DNA from: Acidimicrobiales bacterium
GTDB taxonomy: Bacteria > Actinomycetota > Acidimicrobiia > Acidimicrobiales > MedAcidi-G1
Direction of reading: 5' to 3'
NCBI GenBank assembly: GCA_022452035.1
Contig: JAKURV010000024.1
Location: forward strand, 1-32,719
DNA: 32,719 nt
The notes beneath the pieces are model-generated. The model was given only the letters and a program-made list of their open reading frames with translations. It was not told the DNA's origin and did not search any database. Shown in pieces: positions 7,462 to 14,752 of the stretch (its first letter is position 1; every line of letters begins with the position of its first letter). A program made the translations under genes and the position numbers.

Positions 7462-7475
7462 TAACCGGACAATTA
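7462..7475. promoter_or_regulatory. Putative TetR operator before second SDR gene
   Basis: TAACCGGACAATTA, 18 bases upstream of ATG 7494. The context GAACTAACCG is identical to that at 4226-4235, so the match is longer than the core motif. It suggests an internal promoter in the 75-base gap behind the acyl-CoA dehydrogenase gene. Confidence 0.45.
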
Positions 7476-7493
7476 CTTTGACGGAGGTATCCC

Positions 7494-8249
7494 ATGGATC
7501 TTGGGCTGGTCGGGAAGAGGGCGCTCATCACAGGGGCGACCAGAGGAATTGGTCGCGCAATTGCAGAATCGCTCCTCGCCGAAGGCGCAGCAGTAGCCAT
7601 CTGCGCCCGCAACGAGGACGAGGTCCAAGACGCCGTCGCTGAGTTAAGTAAGGCCGGGAGCGCGTTCGGAGTCGCTCTAGACGCGTCGGACGTCGCCGCG
7701 GTGGAAACCTGGGTCGCAACGTCTGCGGATGCCCTGGGAGGAATAGACATTTACGTCCACAACACTTCGGCAAAACCTCAAAAAGAACTTGCCGACTGGG
7801 TCAAGAACTACGAGGTCGACCTGCGGGCCCTTGTCGCCGGGGTCACAGCGTCACGGTCCGCTCTTGCCGACGGAGGCGGGTCGCTCATCAGCATTGGCAC
7901 CACTGCAGTAGCTGAACATTTTGCGAACGGCTCCGGTAGTTACAGCGCGTTCAAGGCTGCTGTGACCAACTGGACGCTCGGACAAGCCCAGGTACTAGGT
8001 GCAGAGGGCATCCGGTGCAACGTGGTTTCCCCGGGGCCAGTCTGGGTTGAGGGTGGGGATTGGGACGCCATCAGTTCCGCAAAACCCGAGTTCTTCGAAG
8101 CCACGCAGCAAGCCCATCCCCAAGGCGAGTTGGGCACGGTTTCCGATGTGGCATCCGTAGTCGCTTTTCTTGCCGGTGATGTTTCTCGCCACATCAACGG
8201 AGCCAACATCACTGTTGACGGCGGGTTCCTCAAGCGGGTCGACTACTAG
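7494..8249 (+). CDS. Short-chain dehydrogenase/reductase with divergent active-site motifs
   Basis: 251 residues. The Rossmann motif is TGATRGIG (13-20) and the YxxxK pair is Y150/K154. Two usual motifs are altered: NNAG is replaced by HNTS (89-92), and the position 13 residues before the catalytic tyrosine is threonine (T137 in IGTTAV) rather than serine. C-terminal DGGFLKRVDY is standard. ARN after beta-2 (38-40) suggests NADP. GGAGG (7483-7487) precedes ATG 7494 by six bases. The changes may slow or retune catalysis, but tyrosine and lysine are retained, so activity is likely. Placed between the acyl-CoA dehydrogenase and ThuA-like genes, it could oxidise the hydroxyacyl or sugar-like intermediate; the substrate is unknown. 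It differs clearly from the other SDR at 2899-3726. Confidence 0.9.
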   Translation: MDLGLVGKRALITGATRGIGRAIAESLLAEGAAVAICARNEDEVQDAVAELSKAGSAFGVALDASDVAAVETWVATSADALGGIDIYVHNTSAKPQKELADWVKNYEVDLRALVAGVTASRSALADGGGSLISIGTTAVAEHFANGSGSYSAFKAAVTNWTLGQAQVLGAEGIRCNVVSPGPVWVEGGDWDAISSAKPEFFEATQQAHPQGELGTVSDVASVVAFLAGDVSRHINGANITVDGGFLKRVDY

Positions 8250-8278
8250 ACGCCGCAGCCAGACCAGAGGTTGCCCTT

Positions 8279-9055
8279 GTGACGAAAACCCTGACGGATC
8301 CAGTGCGCCGCTGTAGAGCGCATCTAGTCGCAGGAGGCCGATTTCACGACATCGACTTCGCCCGACGTGAACTGCTTGCCCTTCTAGCCGAGCATGACCA
8401 TGTTCGGACCACGGTCTCCTCTGACTGGGAAGACTCGGAAGAACTCCTATCGAGCGAATTCATCATTAGCTACACCTGCGACGTGAGGCCCTCGAAGAAG
8501 GCTCAACACGAGATTCGGTCCTGGCTTTCTCAAGGGGGTCGGCTTTTGGCCTTACACGGCACAAATGCCGCACTTGAGTTCGGGGGACCACGAGGGGTCG
8601 AAGCCCCGCGTTGCTTCCCAGATTGGGCTGAGACTCTCGGAAGCCAATTCGTCGCCCATCCTCCCATAGCTCCGTATCTCGTCGAGATGTCTCCAGGCAG
8701 TCACTGGTTGACAGCCGGCATCGACCCATTTGAGGTCGACGATGAGTTGTATTTGATGGAATATCCCGATCGGGACTCTCTCGAGGAACTGATCTACACG
8801 CGCTGGCGGGGGGAGGCTCCCTCGTTCGCGGAATCGGACTGGCAGGACGGTCCCGAAGACCACCTCATCCAGTACCTACGCCCGATTGACGAAGGAGCAG
8901 TTCTCTACAACACCCTCGGACATTGTCGCGGCCACTGGGACATGCAGCCGATCAGTGACTGGTACCCCAAAGTCGAGAGATGTTCCTGGGACTTGCCGCA
9001 ATACTACGAGTTGCTCCGCCGAGCGATCAGGTGGGCGATGGAGTGCGCGAAATGA
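8279..9055 (+). CDS. ThuA-like domain protein (class I glutamine-amidotransferase-like fold), copy 1
   Basis: 258 residues; start GTG 8279 with AGAGG about 10 bases upstream. The order of segments is that of the ThuA (trehalose utilisation) family: VAGGRFHDIDF at the N-terminus, a GGRLLALHGTNAAL segment (about 91-104), SHWLTAGIDPFEVDDELYLM (about 142-161) and GAVLYNTLGHCRGHW near 206-220. The histidine-rich LGHCRGHW region corresponds to the family's conserved GH element. ThuA proteins occur with sugar oxidation pathways, where keto-sugars are handled, but their chemistry is poorly settled. The stop overlaps the E1alpha start as ATGA, so it is translated together with the dehydrogenase complex. 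A second ThuA-like gene lies in the convergent operon. Confidence 0.82.
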   Translation: MTKTLTDPVRRCRAHLVAGGRFHDIDFARRELLALLAEHDHVRTTVSSDWEDSEELLSSEFIISYTCDVRPSKKAQHEIRSWLSQGGRLLALHGTNAALEFGGPRGVEAPRCFPDWAETLGSQFVAHPPIAPYLVEMSPGSHWLTAGIDPFEVDDELYLMEYPDRDSLEELIYTRWRGEAPSFAESDWQDGPEDHLIQYLRPIDEGAVLYNTLGHCRGHWDMQPISDWYPKVERCSWDLPQYYELLRRAIRWAMECAK

Positions 9056-10065
9056 CTGGCCCGTTTGAAGAACCAATCGCAGAACCCTCTGCTGAAGTCC
9101 TCAGGGATCTCCATCGAAGAATGGTTCGCATCCGACTCTTTGAGGAGGCAGCTGGTCGACTTTTCGAACAGGCGCGAATACCTGGCTTCATCCACCTCTA
9201 CGTGGGACAGGAGGCGGTCGCCGCCGGAGTCTGCTCCGCGTTGCGTGACGGCGACCAGATCAGTTCAACCCACCGGGGCCATGGCCACCTTGTTGCCAGA
9301 GGCGGCGACCTCAACCAGATGATGGCCGAACTCATGGGTAAATCAACTGGCTACTGCAACGGCAAAGGGGGGTCCATGCACATCTGCGACCTGGACCTAA
9401 ACATGCTCGGGGCAAATGGGATCGTGGGCGGTGGCGTCCCGATCGCGGTTGGAGCCGGGTTCGCGAACCGATACCGCGGAGCGGGTGACGTCTCGGTCGT
9501 CTTCTTCGGAGACGGCTCTACCAACATCGGTGCCTTCCACGAGGCCGCCAACATGGCGGCCGCCCTGAAGCTGCCGGTGGTCTTCATCTGCGAGAACAAC
9601 GAATACGCCGAATACACCAGGAGGGACCGGACAATGGCGATCGATGAGGTCGCCGAACGAGCTGCCGCCTACGGCATGCCGAGCATCGTCGTTGACGGAA
9701 TGGACGCGGTGTCCGTACGGCACGCAGCCCTCGGTGCCTTGCAGTGGGCCAGAGAGGGGAACGGACCATCATTCGTTGAGTGCAAGACCTACCGCTACTA
9801 CAACCACCACGGAGTCCAGACCCTCGGAATGAAGTATCGGCCGGACGAGGAAGTGGAGGAGTGGAAGGCGCTGGATGCCATAGAGCGGCTTGAAGCGAGA
9901 ATCGTTCAGGAGCAGGCCATGACCAAAGGCGACATCGAGGCGGTTCGGGTGTCTCTCGAGGAGGAGGTCCAGGAAGCGGTGACCTTTGGTGAGTCCAGCC
10001 CAGATCCTGATCCGACCGAACTCCTCGACCACGTCTACTCAGAGCCACGATCGGCCGGTCAATGA
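9052..10065 (+). CDS. Thiamine-dependent 2-oxoacid/acetoin dehydrogenase E1 alpha subunit
   Basis: 337 residues. The E1 alpha/beta pair decarboxylates or cleaves a 2-oxo compound and passes the acyl group to lipoyl-E2. The thiamine-pyrophosphate motif runs from GDGSTNIGAF (153-162) to ENN (181-183). HLYVGQEAV (48-56), STHRGHGHL (72-80) and NGKGGSMH (103-110) are family landmarks of the PdhA/AcoA type. ATG 9052 overlaps the ThuA stop, so the in-frame extension upstream is not used. The phosphate-loop segment is odd: TYRYYNHHGVQTLGMKYR (246-263) replaces the common YRxxGHSxxDP form, so the GHS is NHH. This may mark a substrate-specific subfamily. Length and context are closer to acetoin dehydrogenase than to housekeeping pyruvate dehydrogenase. 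Confidence 0.92.
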   Translation: MTGPFEEPIAEPSAEVLRDLHRRMVRIRLFEEAAGRLFEQARIPGFIHLYVGQEAVAAGVCSALRDGDQISSTHRGHGHLVARGGDLNQMMAELMGKSTGYCNGKGGSMHICDLDLNMLGANGIVGGGVPIAVGAGFANRYRGAGDVSVVFFGDGSTNIGAFHEAANMAAALKLPVVFICENNEYAEYTRRDRTMAIDEVAERAAAYGMPSIVVDGMDAVSVRHAALGALQWAREGNGPSFVECKTYRYYNHHGVQTLGMKYRPDEEVEEWKALDAIERLEARIVQEQAMTKGDIEAVRVSLEEEVQEAVTFGESSPDPDPTELLDHVYSEPRSAGQ

Positions 10066-11075
10066 AGGAGTCGAGCGACGCCGGTCGCCAACTGACCTAC
10101 CTCGCGGCGTTCAACGAGGGAATGCACCAACTGATGGCCGAGGACCACGACATCTTCGTCGCTGGTGAAGATGTCGGGGTCCAGGGCGGCGTATTCGGCA
10201 GCTTCGCCGGCCTGCTTGAAGAGTTCGGAGAGAGCCGAATGGTCGACACCCCGATCAGCGAGCAAGCGATCGTGGGGCTCGGCATCGGGGCAGCCGTTTG
10301 CGGTCTGCGGCCCATAGTCGACCTCATGTTCATGGACTTCGTGCTGGTTTCGATGGATCAGATCGCCAATCAAGCGGCAAAACTTAAGTACATGTTTGGA
10401 GGCAAGGCCTCCCTTCCGTTGACGATCACCACGAACGCAGGAGCAGGTCTCTCAGCGGGAGCCCAACACAGCCAAAGCCTCGAGGCCGTGCTGTGCCACA
10501 TACCTGGGCTCAAGGTCGTCGCGCCGTCCAACCCACGCGACCTGAAGGGACTACTGATCGCGTGCGTCCGTGAGGACAACCCGACCGTGCTCATCAAGCA
10601 CAAGAAGATGTTCGGAGTCTCCGGACCTGTTCCCCAAGAGTTGTATGAGGTCCCAATCGGGGTTGCGGCCACCCTGCGGGAGGGGTCCGACCTGACTGTC
10701 GTGTCCTACAGCAGGATGGTGACCGAGGCTCTGGAGGCTGCCGAATGCTTGGCGACCGAGGGCATCGAGTGTGAGGTGATTGACCTCAGAACAGTCCAAC
10801 CGCTGGATATCGAAACCGTGATCGCGTCGGTCCGCCGCACCAATCGGCTGGTAGTCGTCCACGAGGCCGTTCGCTTTGGTGGGCTAGGTGGCGAGATTGC
10901 TGCGCAGGTCCAGGAGCACGCGTTCGATTACCTCGATGCGCCAGTCGGACGCGTCGCAGCACCTTTTGCTCCAGTTCCCTTTAGCCCAGCCCTCGAATCT
11001 CAGTATGTTCCCGATGCGGCCCGAATCGCCGAGGGAATCCGCGGTTGCCTCGGCCTACGGCCATTCATCGGGTAG
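10062..11075 (+). CDS. Thiamine-dependent 2-oxoacid/acetoin dehydrogenase E1 beta subunit
   Basis: 337 residues, overlapping E1alpha by ATGA. It shows the beta-subunit landmarks GEDVG (35-39), DTPISEQAIVGLGIGAA (62-78) with the thiamine-activating glutamate E67, TNAGAGLSAGAQHSQSLEA (about 124-142) with active-site histidine H136, and the C-terminal transketolase-type half ending in VVHEAVRFGGLGGEIAA. It forms the alpha2beta2 E1 with the preceding product. All expected residues appear intact, so the complex should be active if E3 is supplied from elsewhere. Only six bases separate its stop from the E2 start, as in acoABC and bkd operons. Confidence 0.93.
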   Translation: MKESSDAGRQLTYLAAFNEGMHQLMAEDHDIFVAGEDVGVQGGVFGSFAGLLEEFGESRMVDTPISEQAIVGLGIGAAVCGLRPIVDLMFMDFVLVSMDQIANQAAKLKYMFGGKASLPLTITTNAGAGLSAGAQHSQSLEAVLCHIPGLKVVAPSNPRDLKGLLIACVREDNPTVLIKHKKMFGVSGPVPQELYEVPIGVAATLREGSDLTVVSYSRMVTEALEAAECLATEGIECEVIDLRTVQPLDIETVIASVRRTNRLVVVHEAVRFGGLGGEIAAQVQEHAFDYLDAPVGRVAAPFAPVPFSPALESQYVPDAARIAEGIRGCLGLRPFIG

Positions 11076-11081
11076 GACGCC

Positions 11082-12482
11082 ATGGCCACCGAGTTCCTGA
11101 TGCCCAAGCTTGGCTTGACCATGGAGGCCGGCACGATCATCGACTGGCTCGTCCCGGACGGTGCCGAGGTTTCGGAGAACACGCCGGTGCTCTTGATCGA
11201 AACCGACAAGGTGGAGACCGAGGTCGAAGCGGGTAGCGCAGGAATTCTTCGGCGGTCCGGGGAGGTGGGCGAGACCTACTCCTGTGGAACGCGACTGGGA
11301 TGGATCCTCGAAGTCGGAGAGAGCCTCACAGCACCAACCGGTGAGGAAGAGCGCCGTGTCGATCGGACCGGCGAGCAGTCCGGGACCCAGTCCCGACAAG
11401 GTGAAGACACAGTTGAGCTTCGCGAAAGTGAAGGCGACGCTTCCCAACGGCTGATGACGTCGCCCAATGCCCGGCGCGTCGCCGCGAATCTGGGGATAGA
11501 CCTGGCCGAGATCACAGGCTCTGGCCCCGGCGGCCGGATTGTCTCTAGCGACGTCGAGTCGGCTGCGCTCTCAGGGGCTTCGATGTTGGGGGGTGCGCCT
11601 GATCGCCACGCATCGATCGAGGGGCGACCCACCTCGGCCAGCTTCGCCGCCCGGCAACTCGCGGACCAGTTGGGCGTCCAACTATCGGCTATCTCGAGTG
11701 CTTCCGTTGGACAGCGAATCACTCGGGAGGACGTGCTTCATCACACCCGGGGCCTTTTGGCGGGGCCAGACGGTCAGAAGACTCCTGCTCCGGCCCTCCT
11801 GCAGACCCCAACGTCCGTCATACCAATGACCGGGATGCGACGCGTCATAGCTGAGCGCATGCATTCGTCGTTGCGTGAGATGGCACAACTCACGCTGATG
11901 ATGGACGTCCACATCGACGGACTCGTGACACATCGGGAGCAGTTCTCCGACACGGGTCTGACACCCAGTTACACGGATTACGTGATCGCCGCCACTTCAC
12001 GGGCCCTTGTGAAACACCCGATTGTGAATAGCCAGCTGACCGACGAAGAACTTGCCCTGCTCCCGGAGATCAACGTCGGCCTTGCAGTGGCGTTGGAGGA
12101 GGGGGTGGTGGTTCCCGTAGTACGGGGCGCCGACCGCTTGTCGATCACTGACCTGGCGACGGAGACTTCGCGACTGTCCTCAGCCGCTCGAGGCGGAAAA
12201 CTTCGACTATCGGATGTAGAAGGTGGAACATTCTCCGTCACCGCCCTCGGGATGTATGGAGTCGACGGCTTTACGCCGGTCATCAACCCTCCGAATACGG
12301 CGGTTCTGGGCATAGGAAGGATTCGAGAGCAGGCCACTTGGAACGAAGAAGGGCGAATCGAAAGGGCTCGGGTTCTGACACTGAGTCTGACCTGGGACCA
12401 TCGGGCCTTTGACGGAGTTCCGGCCGCCGAGTTCGTTGCAACCATTCGCGACCGTCTCGAGAGCGCTCAGTTCGACGGTTGA
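11082..12482 (+). CDS. Dihydrolipoamide acyltransferase E2 with two peripheral-subunit-binding domains
   Basis: 466 residues. Domains in order are a lipoyl domain (1-80, lipoylated K43 in ETDKVETEVEA), a charged linker, a peripheral-subunit-binding domain (about 125-160, TSPNARRVAANLGID...GRIVSSDV), a second one (about 183-220, TSASFAARQLADQLGVQ...QRITREDV), and the catalytic acyltransferase core (246-466) with H440 and D444 in DHRAFDG. It carries the acyl group from E1 to CoA and forms the core of the complex. Two binding domains in a row are unusual; most E2 proteins have one. The last 16 bases overlap the end of the convergent ThuA gene. No E3 gene follows. Confidence 0.93.
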   Translation: MATEFLMPKLGLTMEAGTIIDWLVPDGAEVSENTPVLLIETDKVETEVEAGSAGILRRSGEVGETYSCGTRLGWILEVGESLTAPTGEEERRVDRTGEQSGTQSRQGEDTVELRESEGDASQRLMTSPNARRVAANLGIDLAEITGSGPGGRIVSSDVESAALSGASMLGGAPDRHASIEGRPTSASFAARQLADQLGVQLSAISSASVGQRITREDVLHHTRGLLAGPDGQKTPAPALLQTPTSVIPMTGMRRVIAERMHSSLREMAQLTLMMDVHIDGLVTHREQFSDTGLTPSYTDYVIAATSRALVKHPIVNSQLTDEELALLPEINVGLAVALEEGVVVPVVRGADRLSITDLATETSRLSSAARGGKLRLSDVEGGTFSVTALGMYGVDGFTPVINPPNTAVLGIGRIREQATWNEEGRIERARVLTLSLTWDHRAFDGVPAAEFVATIRDRLESAQFDG

Positions 12483-13294
12483 ACCGGTGGGTGCTCAGAG
12501 GCCCAGTCGTGGGCCCCGCTCGAGGACACCCAGGAGATGGCGTTTCCAACGGACTTGCGATAGTTAGCGTCTCCGTAGACATCCGGTCCGTCACCGAACT
12601 GCAGATAGACAACGGGCGAGTTGCCAGCCCGCTTGGCCCAGGCCACCAGGTTGCTGCCATCGGGATGAGACCAACCTTTCTTGCTGTCTCTCTGTCCCCG
12701 GATGGCGAGATTCGCGGAATAGAAGTTGTCGGCGGTGAAGGTGTGGTGGCTCTGCATCAGAGGTGTGACGTCACCTTCAAAGACTGTGAACAGGTAGACC
12801 TCGTCCCGGATCTCGAAAGTGGGCTCTAGGCCAGCGCAGACAGGATGGTCGATCTCGACCACCTCGACCGTGTGCCGTACCCCATGCCGGTAGCCAGAGT
12901 CCGGCAGCGATAGGCCATGTTCGCCTTTCGATTGGTAGTTGAAATAGCCGCCGACGATCTGGGCGTACCTGGGCCAGGCTGGCCATCCGGCGATGGCATG
13001 GTGGAGGAAGACCATTCCCTGTCCACGCTCCAGCAGGGCGATGAAGTTTTTGACGTAGTCATTCGGAGGCTGATGGAGCCTGGCTGGAGGTTCATGCCCT
13101 GTGAACTCGATTCCGGGCATGTCGTAGAGGACGAATACATCGATCTCGGACGCGGCGTCAACCGAGAAGAGCGCTTGCGCGGCAGGGTGTTCGATCTGGA
13201 ACCAATCGACCTCGAGGGACTCGAAGACCGCCCGGAATCCCTCTTCGTCGAATCGGTGGCCACCGGTGATGACGGCTACTCGCGGACGCTTCAC
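12467..13294 (-). CDS. ThuA-like domain protein, copy 2
   Basis: 275 residues. The N-terminal RVAVITGGHRFDEEGF, the GQGMVFLHHAIAGWPAWPRYAQIVGG region (about 92-117) and HTVEVVEIDHPVCAGL, then IRDEVYLF, match the ThuA family layout; SHHTFTADNFYSAN and a late PVVYLQFGDGPDVYGDANYRK segment complete it. Compared with copy 1 it has an extra LHQPPNDYVKNFIALL stretch and only moderate similarity, so the two are probably functionally distinct paralogues rather than a recent duplication. It is the last gene of the leftward operon, 10 bases after the Rieske oxygenase gene, and overlaps the E2 gene tail to tail. Substrate unknown; a sugar- or polyol-like intermediate is an inference from the family. Confidence 0.85.
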   Translation of the reverse strand: MKRPRVAVITGGHRFDEEGFRAVFESLEVDWFQIEHPAAQALFSVDAASEIDVFVLYDMPGIEFTGHEPPARLHQPPNDYVKNFIALLERGQGMVFLHHAIAGWPAWPRYAQIVGGYFNYQSKGEHGLSLPDSGYRHGVRHTVEVVEIDHPVCAGLEPTFEIRDEVYLFTVFEGDVTPLMQSHHTFTADNFYSANLAIRGQRDSKKGWSHPDGSNLVAWAKRAGNSPVVYLQFGDGPDVYGDANYRKSVGNAISWVSSSGAHDWASEHPPVQPSN

Positions 13295-13304
13295 CTCCTC
13301 CCAC

Positions 13305-14525
13305 TCATTCCGGAAAGGTTGTCTCCATAGTTGAGAGAAGGTCCCGGTAACCGTTCATGTCGCTGGCTTCCACAAGCGCGTCCACCCACTGATGGAACCT
13401 TTGCCCACCTACCTCATTTCGGCCAAAGAGCACCGACCTTGCGGGGTTGCCGCGCAGGGACTGTTGGATTCCCTCGCATGTCCGGTAGTCCTCGTCACGG
13501 ACCACGCCGAGGAGAAACTTCATTTGCTCCTGGATCAGAGACAGTCGGTGATCGTCGACCGGTTCCTTGGTCAAGAACGACTGGGTGGTTACAGATTCGA
13601 ATGGCCCACTACCTGGAAATAGTTGGGAAACCATGTACAGGGGTCCGTCGCAATCGAAACAGGCGATGGAGACATGGGGGAAGATCGTCCAAAGGCCACC
13701 CAGCAACTGATCCGTTTCCCATTCCTCTTCCGGCACACCGTCAAGTTGCAAGAACCGATGGTCCAGCGGACTCACCCGCTGATGTGGTCCCCAGGCGTCA
13801 TAAATCCCCCGGTTGCACCAGTCGGATCCGAACGTCTCCCGGTGGAGGTAGGGGATGTGGTACAGGTCCAGATAGCCGTCGTAGACGATCTTCCACCCTG
13901 GCCCCGGAATGGACTGTTGGCCAACCAGATGCGCATCGGCCAGTCCGAGGTTTTCGAGCATGTCGTCATACCCGCAGAGGAACTCATCAAAGTGCGGATC
14001 GACACCCGGCACGACGCTGCCGAACACAAGCCCAGCACGCTCGATGCAAGGGATCTCGATGAGTCCGTCGCAGTCAGCTACGAGATCGCCGAACAGCGAC
14101 CGATCGGTAATCCCAACCAACTTTCCCTCAGCGGAGTAGGTCCACGCGTGGTAAGGGCAGGTGAACCTCTTCTTCGTTCCGTGCCCGTCATCGACCAGCC
14201 GCGACCCTCGATGCCTACAGGAGTTGATAAAGGAGCGGACTATCCCGTCGGCACCTCGCGTGATGAGGATTGGTGTCCCTGCGACGGTCAGCGCCCGGTA
14301 GGTGTTTAGATCGCCGAGTTCGGGTCCAATGCCCAGTACGAGCGGCACACGGCGGAAGATCCTTTCAATCTCCAACTCCCATCGCGCCGGATCGGTGTAC
14401 TTATGAGCAGGAACCTCGTAGACCTGATCGCCGAGAGGCATCGTCCCCAATCGCGCGTGGTTGAGCGTTCGTCGAGCCTGATCTACGAGAAGCTCTCGGC
14501 TCCCAGCCGAGGTGGGGCTACCCAT
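13305..14525 (-). CDS. Rieske non-heme iron oxygenase, alpha subunit (A)
   Basis: 406 residues. The Rieske [2Fe-2S] ligands are CxH (C103, H105 in CRHRGSRL) and CxxH (C123, H126 in CPYHAWTY). The mononuclear iron site is in WKIVYDGYLDLYHIPYLHRE, giving D220 as bridging acid and H223 and H228 as ligands; the third carboxylate lies further on. Such enzymes insert oxygen into aromatic rings, alicyclic C-H bonds or N-methyl groups, using electrons from a reductase. No ferredoxin or reductase lies in this window. GAGGTG about 10 bases before the ATG is a fair ribosome site. It follows a 68-residue gene by 20 bases and precedes a ThuA gene by 10, so all are cotranscribed. Substrate class not identifiable. 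Confidence 0.93.
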   Translation of the reverse strand: MGSPTSAGSRELLVDQARRTLNHARLGTMPLGDQVYEVPAHKYTDPARWELEIERIFRRVPLVLGIGPELGDLNTYRALTVAGTPILITRGADGIVRSFINSCRHRGSRLVDDGHGTKKRFTCPYHAWTYSAEGKLVGITDRSLFGDLVADCDGLIEIPCIERAGLVFGSVVPGVDPHFDEFLCGYDDMLENLGLADAHLVGQQSIPGPGWKIVYDGYLDLYHIPYLHRETFGSDWCNRGIYDAWGPHQRVSPLDHRFLQLDGVPEEEWETDQLLGGLWTIFPHVSIACFDCDGPLYMVSQLFPGSGPFESVTTQSFLTKEPVDDHRLSLIQEQMKFLLGVVRDEDYRTCEGIQQSLRGNPARSVLFGRNEVGGQRFHQWVDALVEASDMNGYRDLLSTMETTFPE

Positions 14526-14545
14526 TCTTGGCTACACCTCAGGGT

Positions 14546-14752
14546 TCAATCGGCGTCGTGCATTCGGTGGTTAGGCGCTATTGGGCCAGCGATCCAATTG
14601 CACATCTGAGGGTCGCATTCTCGGAGTTCTCCGGAGACCCACCGCCCCTCACCAGTGAATACCCCCGAGCGGGCGCCGTCGGTCACGAGAACGTTTCCAT
14701 GGCCGTCCTGCTCATAAAGGGCATGGCTGAAGGGGTGCCTGATGCCGAGCAT
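14546..14752 (-). CDS. Small conserved-looking protein (68 aa) between two Rieske genes
   Basis: ATG 14752 overlaps the stop of the upstream Rieske gene as TGATG, a coupling typical of real genes, and the stop leaves 20 bases before the next Rieske gene. The protein reads like a compact domain: HPFSHALYEQDGHGNVLV, then GVFTGEGRWVSGELRECDP and W near the end, with regularly spaced glycine, phenylalanine and tryptophan. I recall similar short proteins beside Rieske oxygenases in other bacteria but cannot confirm a family name. It has no metal-binding cysteine cluster, so it is not a ferredoxin; its two cysteines (positions 46 and 51) are isolated. A role as partner or stabiliser of the oxygenase is inference from its location only. 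Confidence 0.72.
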   Translation of the reverse strand: MLGIRHPFSHALYEQDGHGNVLVTDGARSGVFTGEGRWVSGELRECDPQMCNWIAGPIAPNHRMHDAD

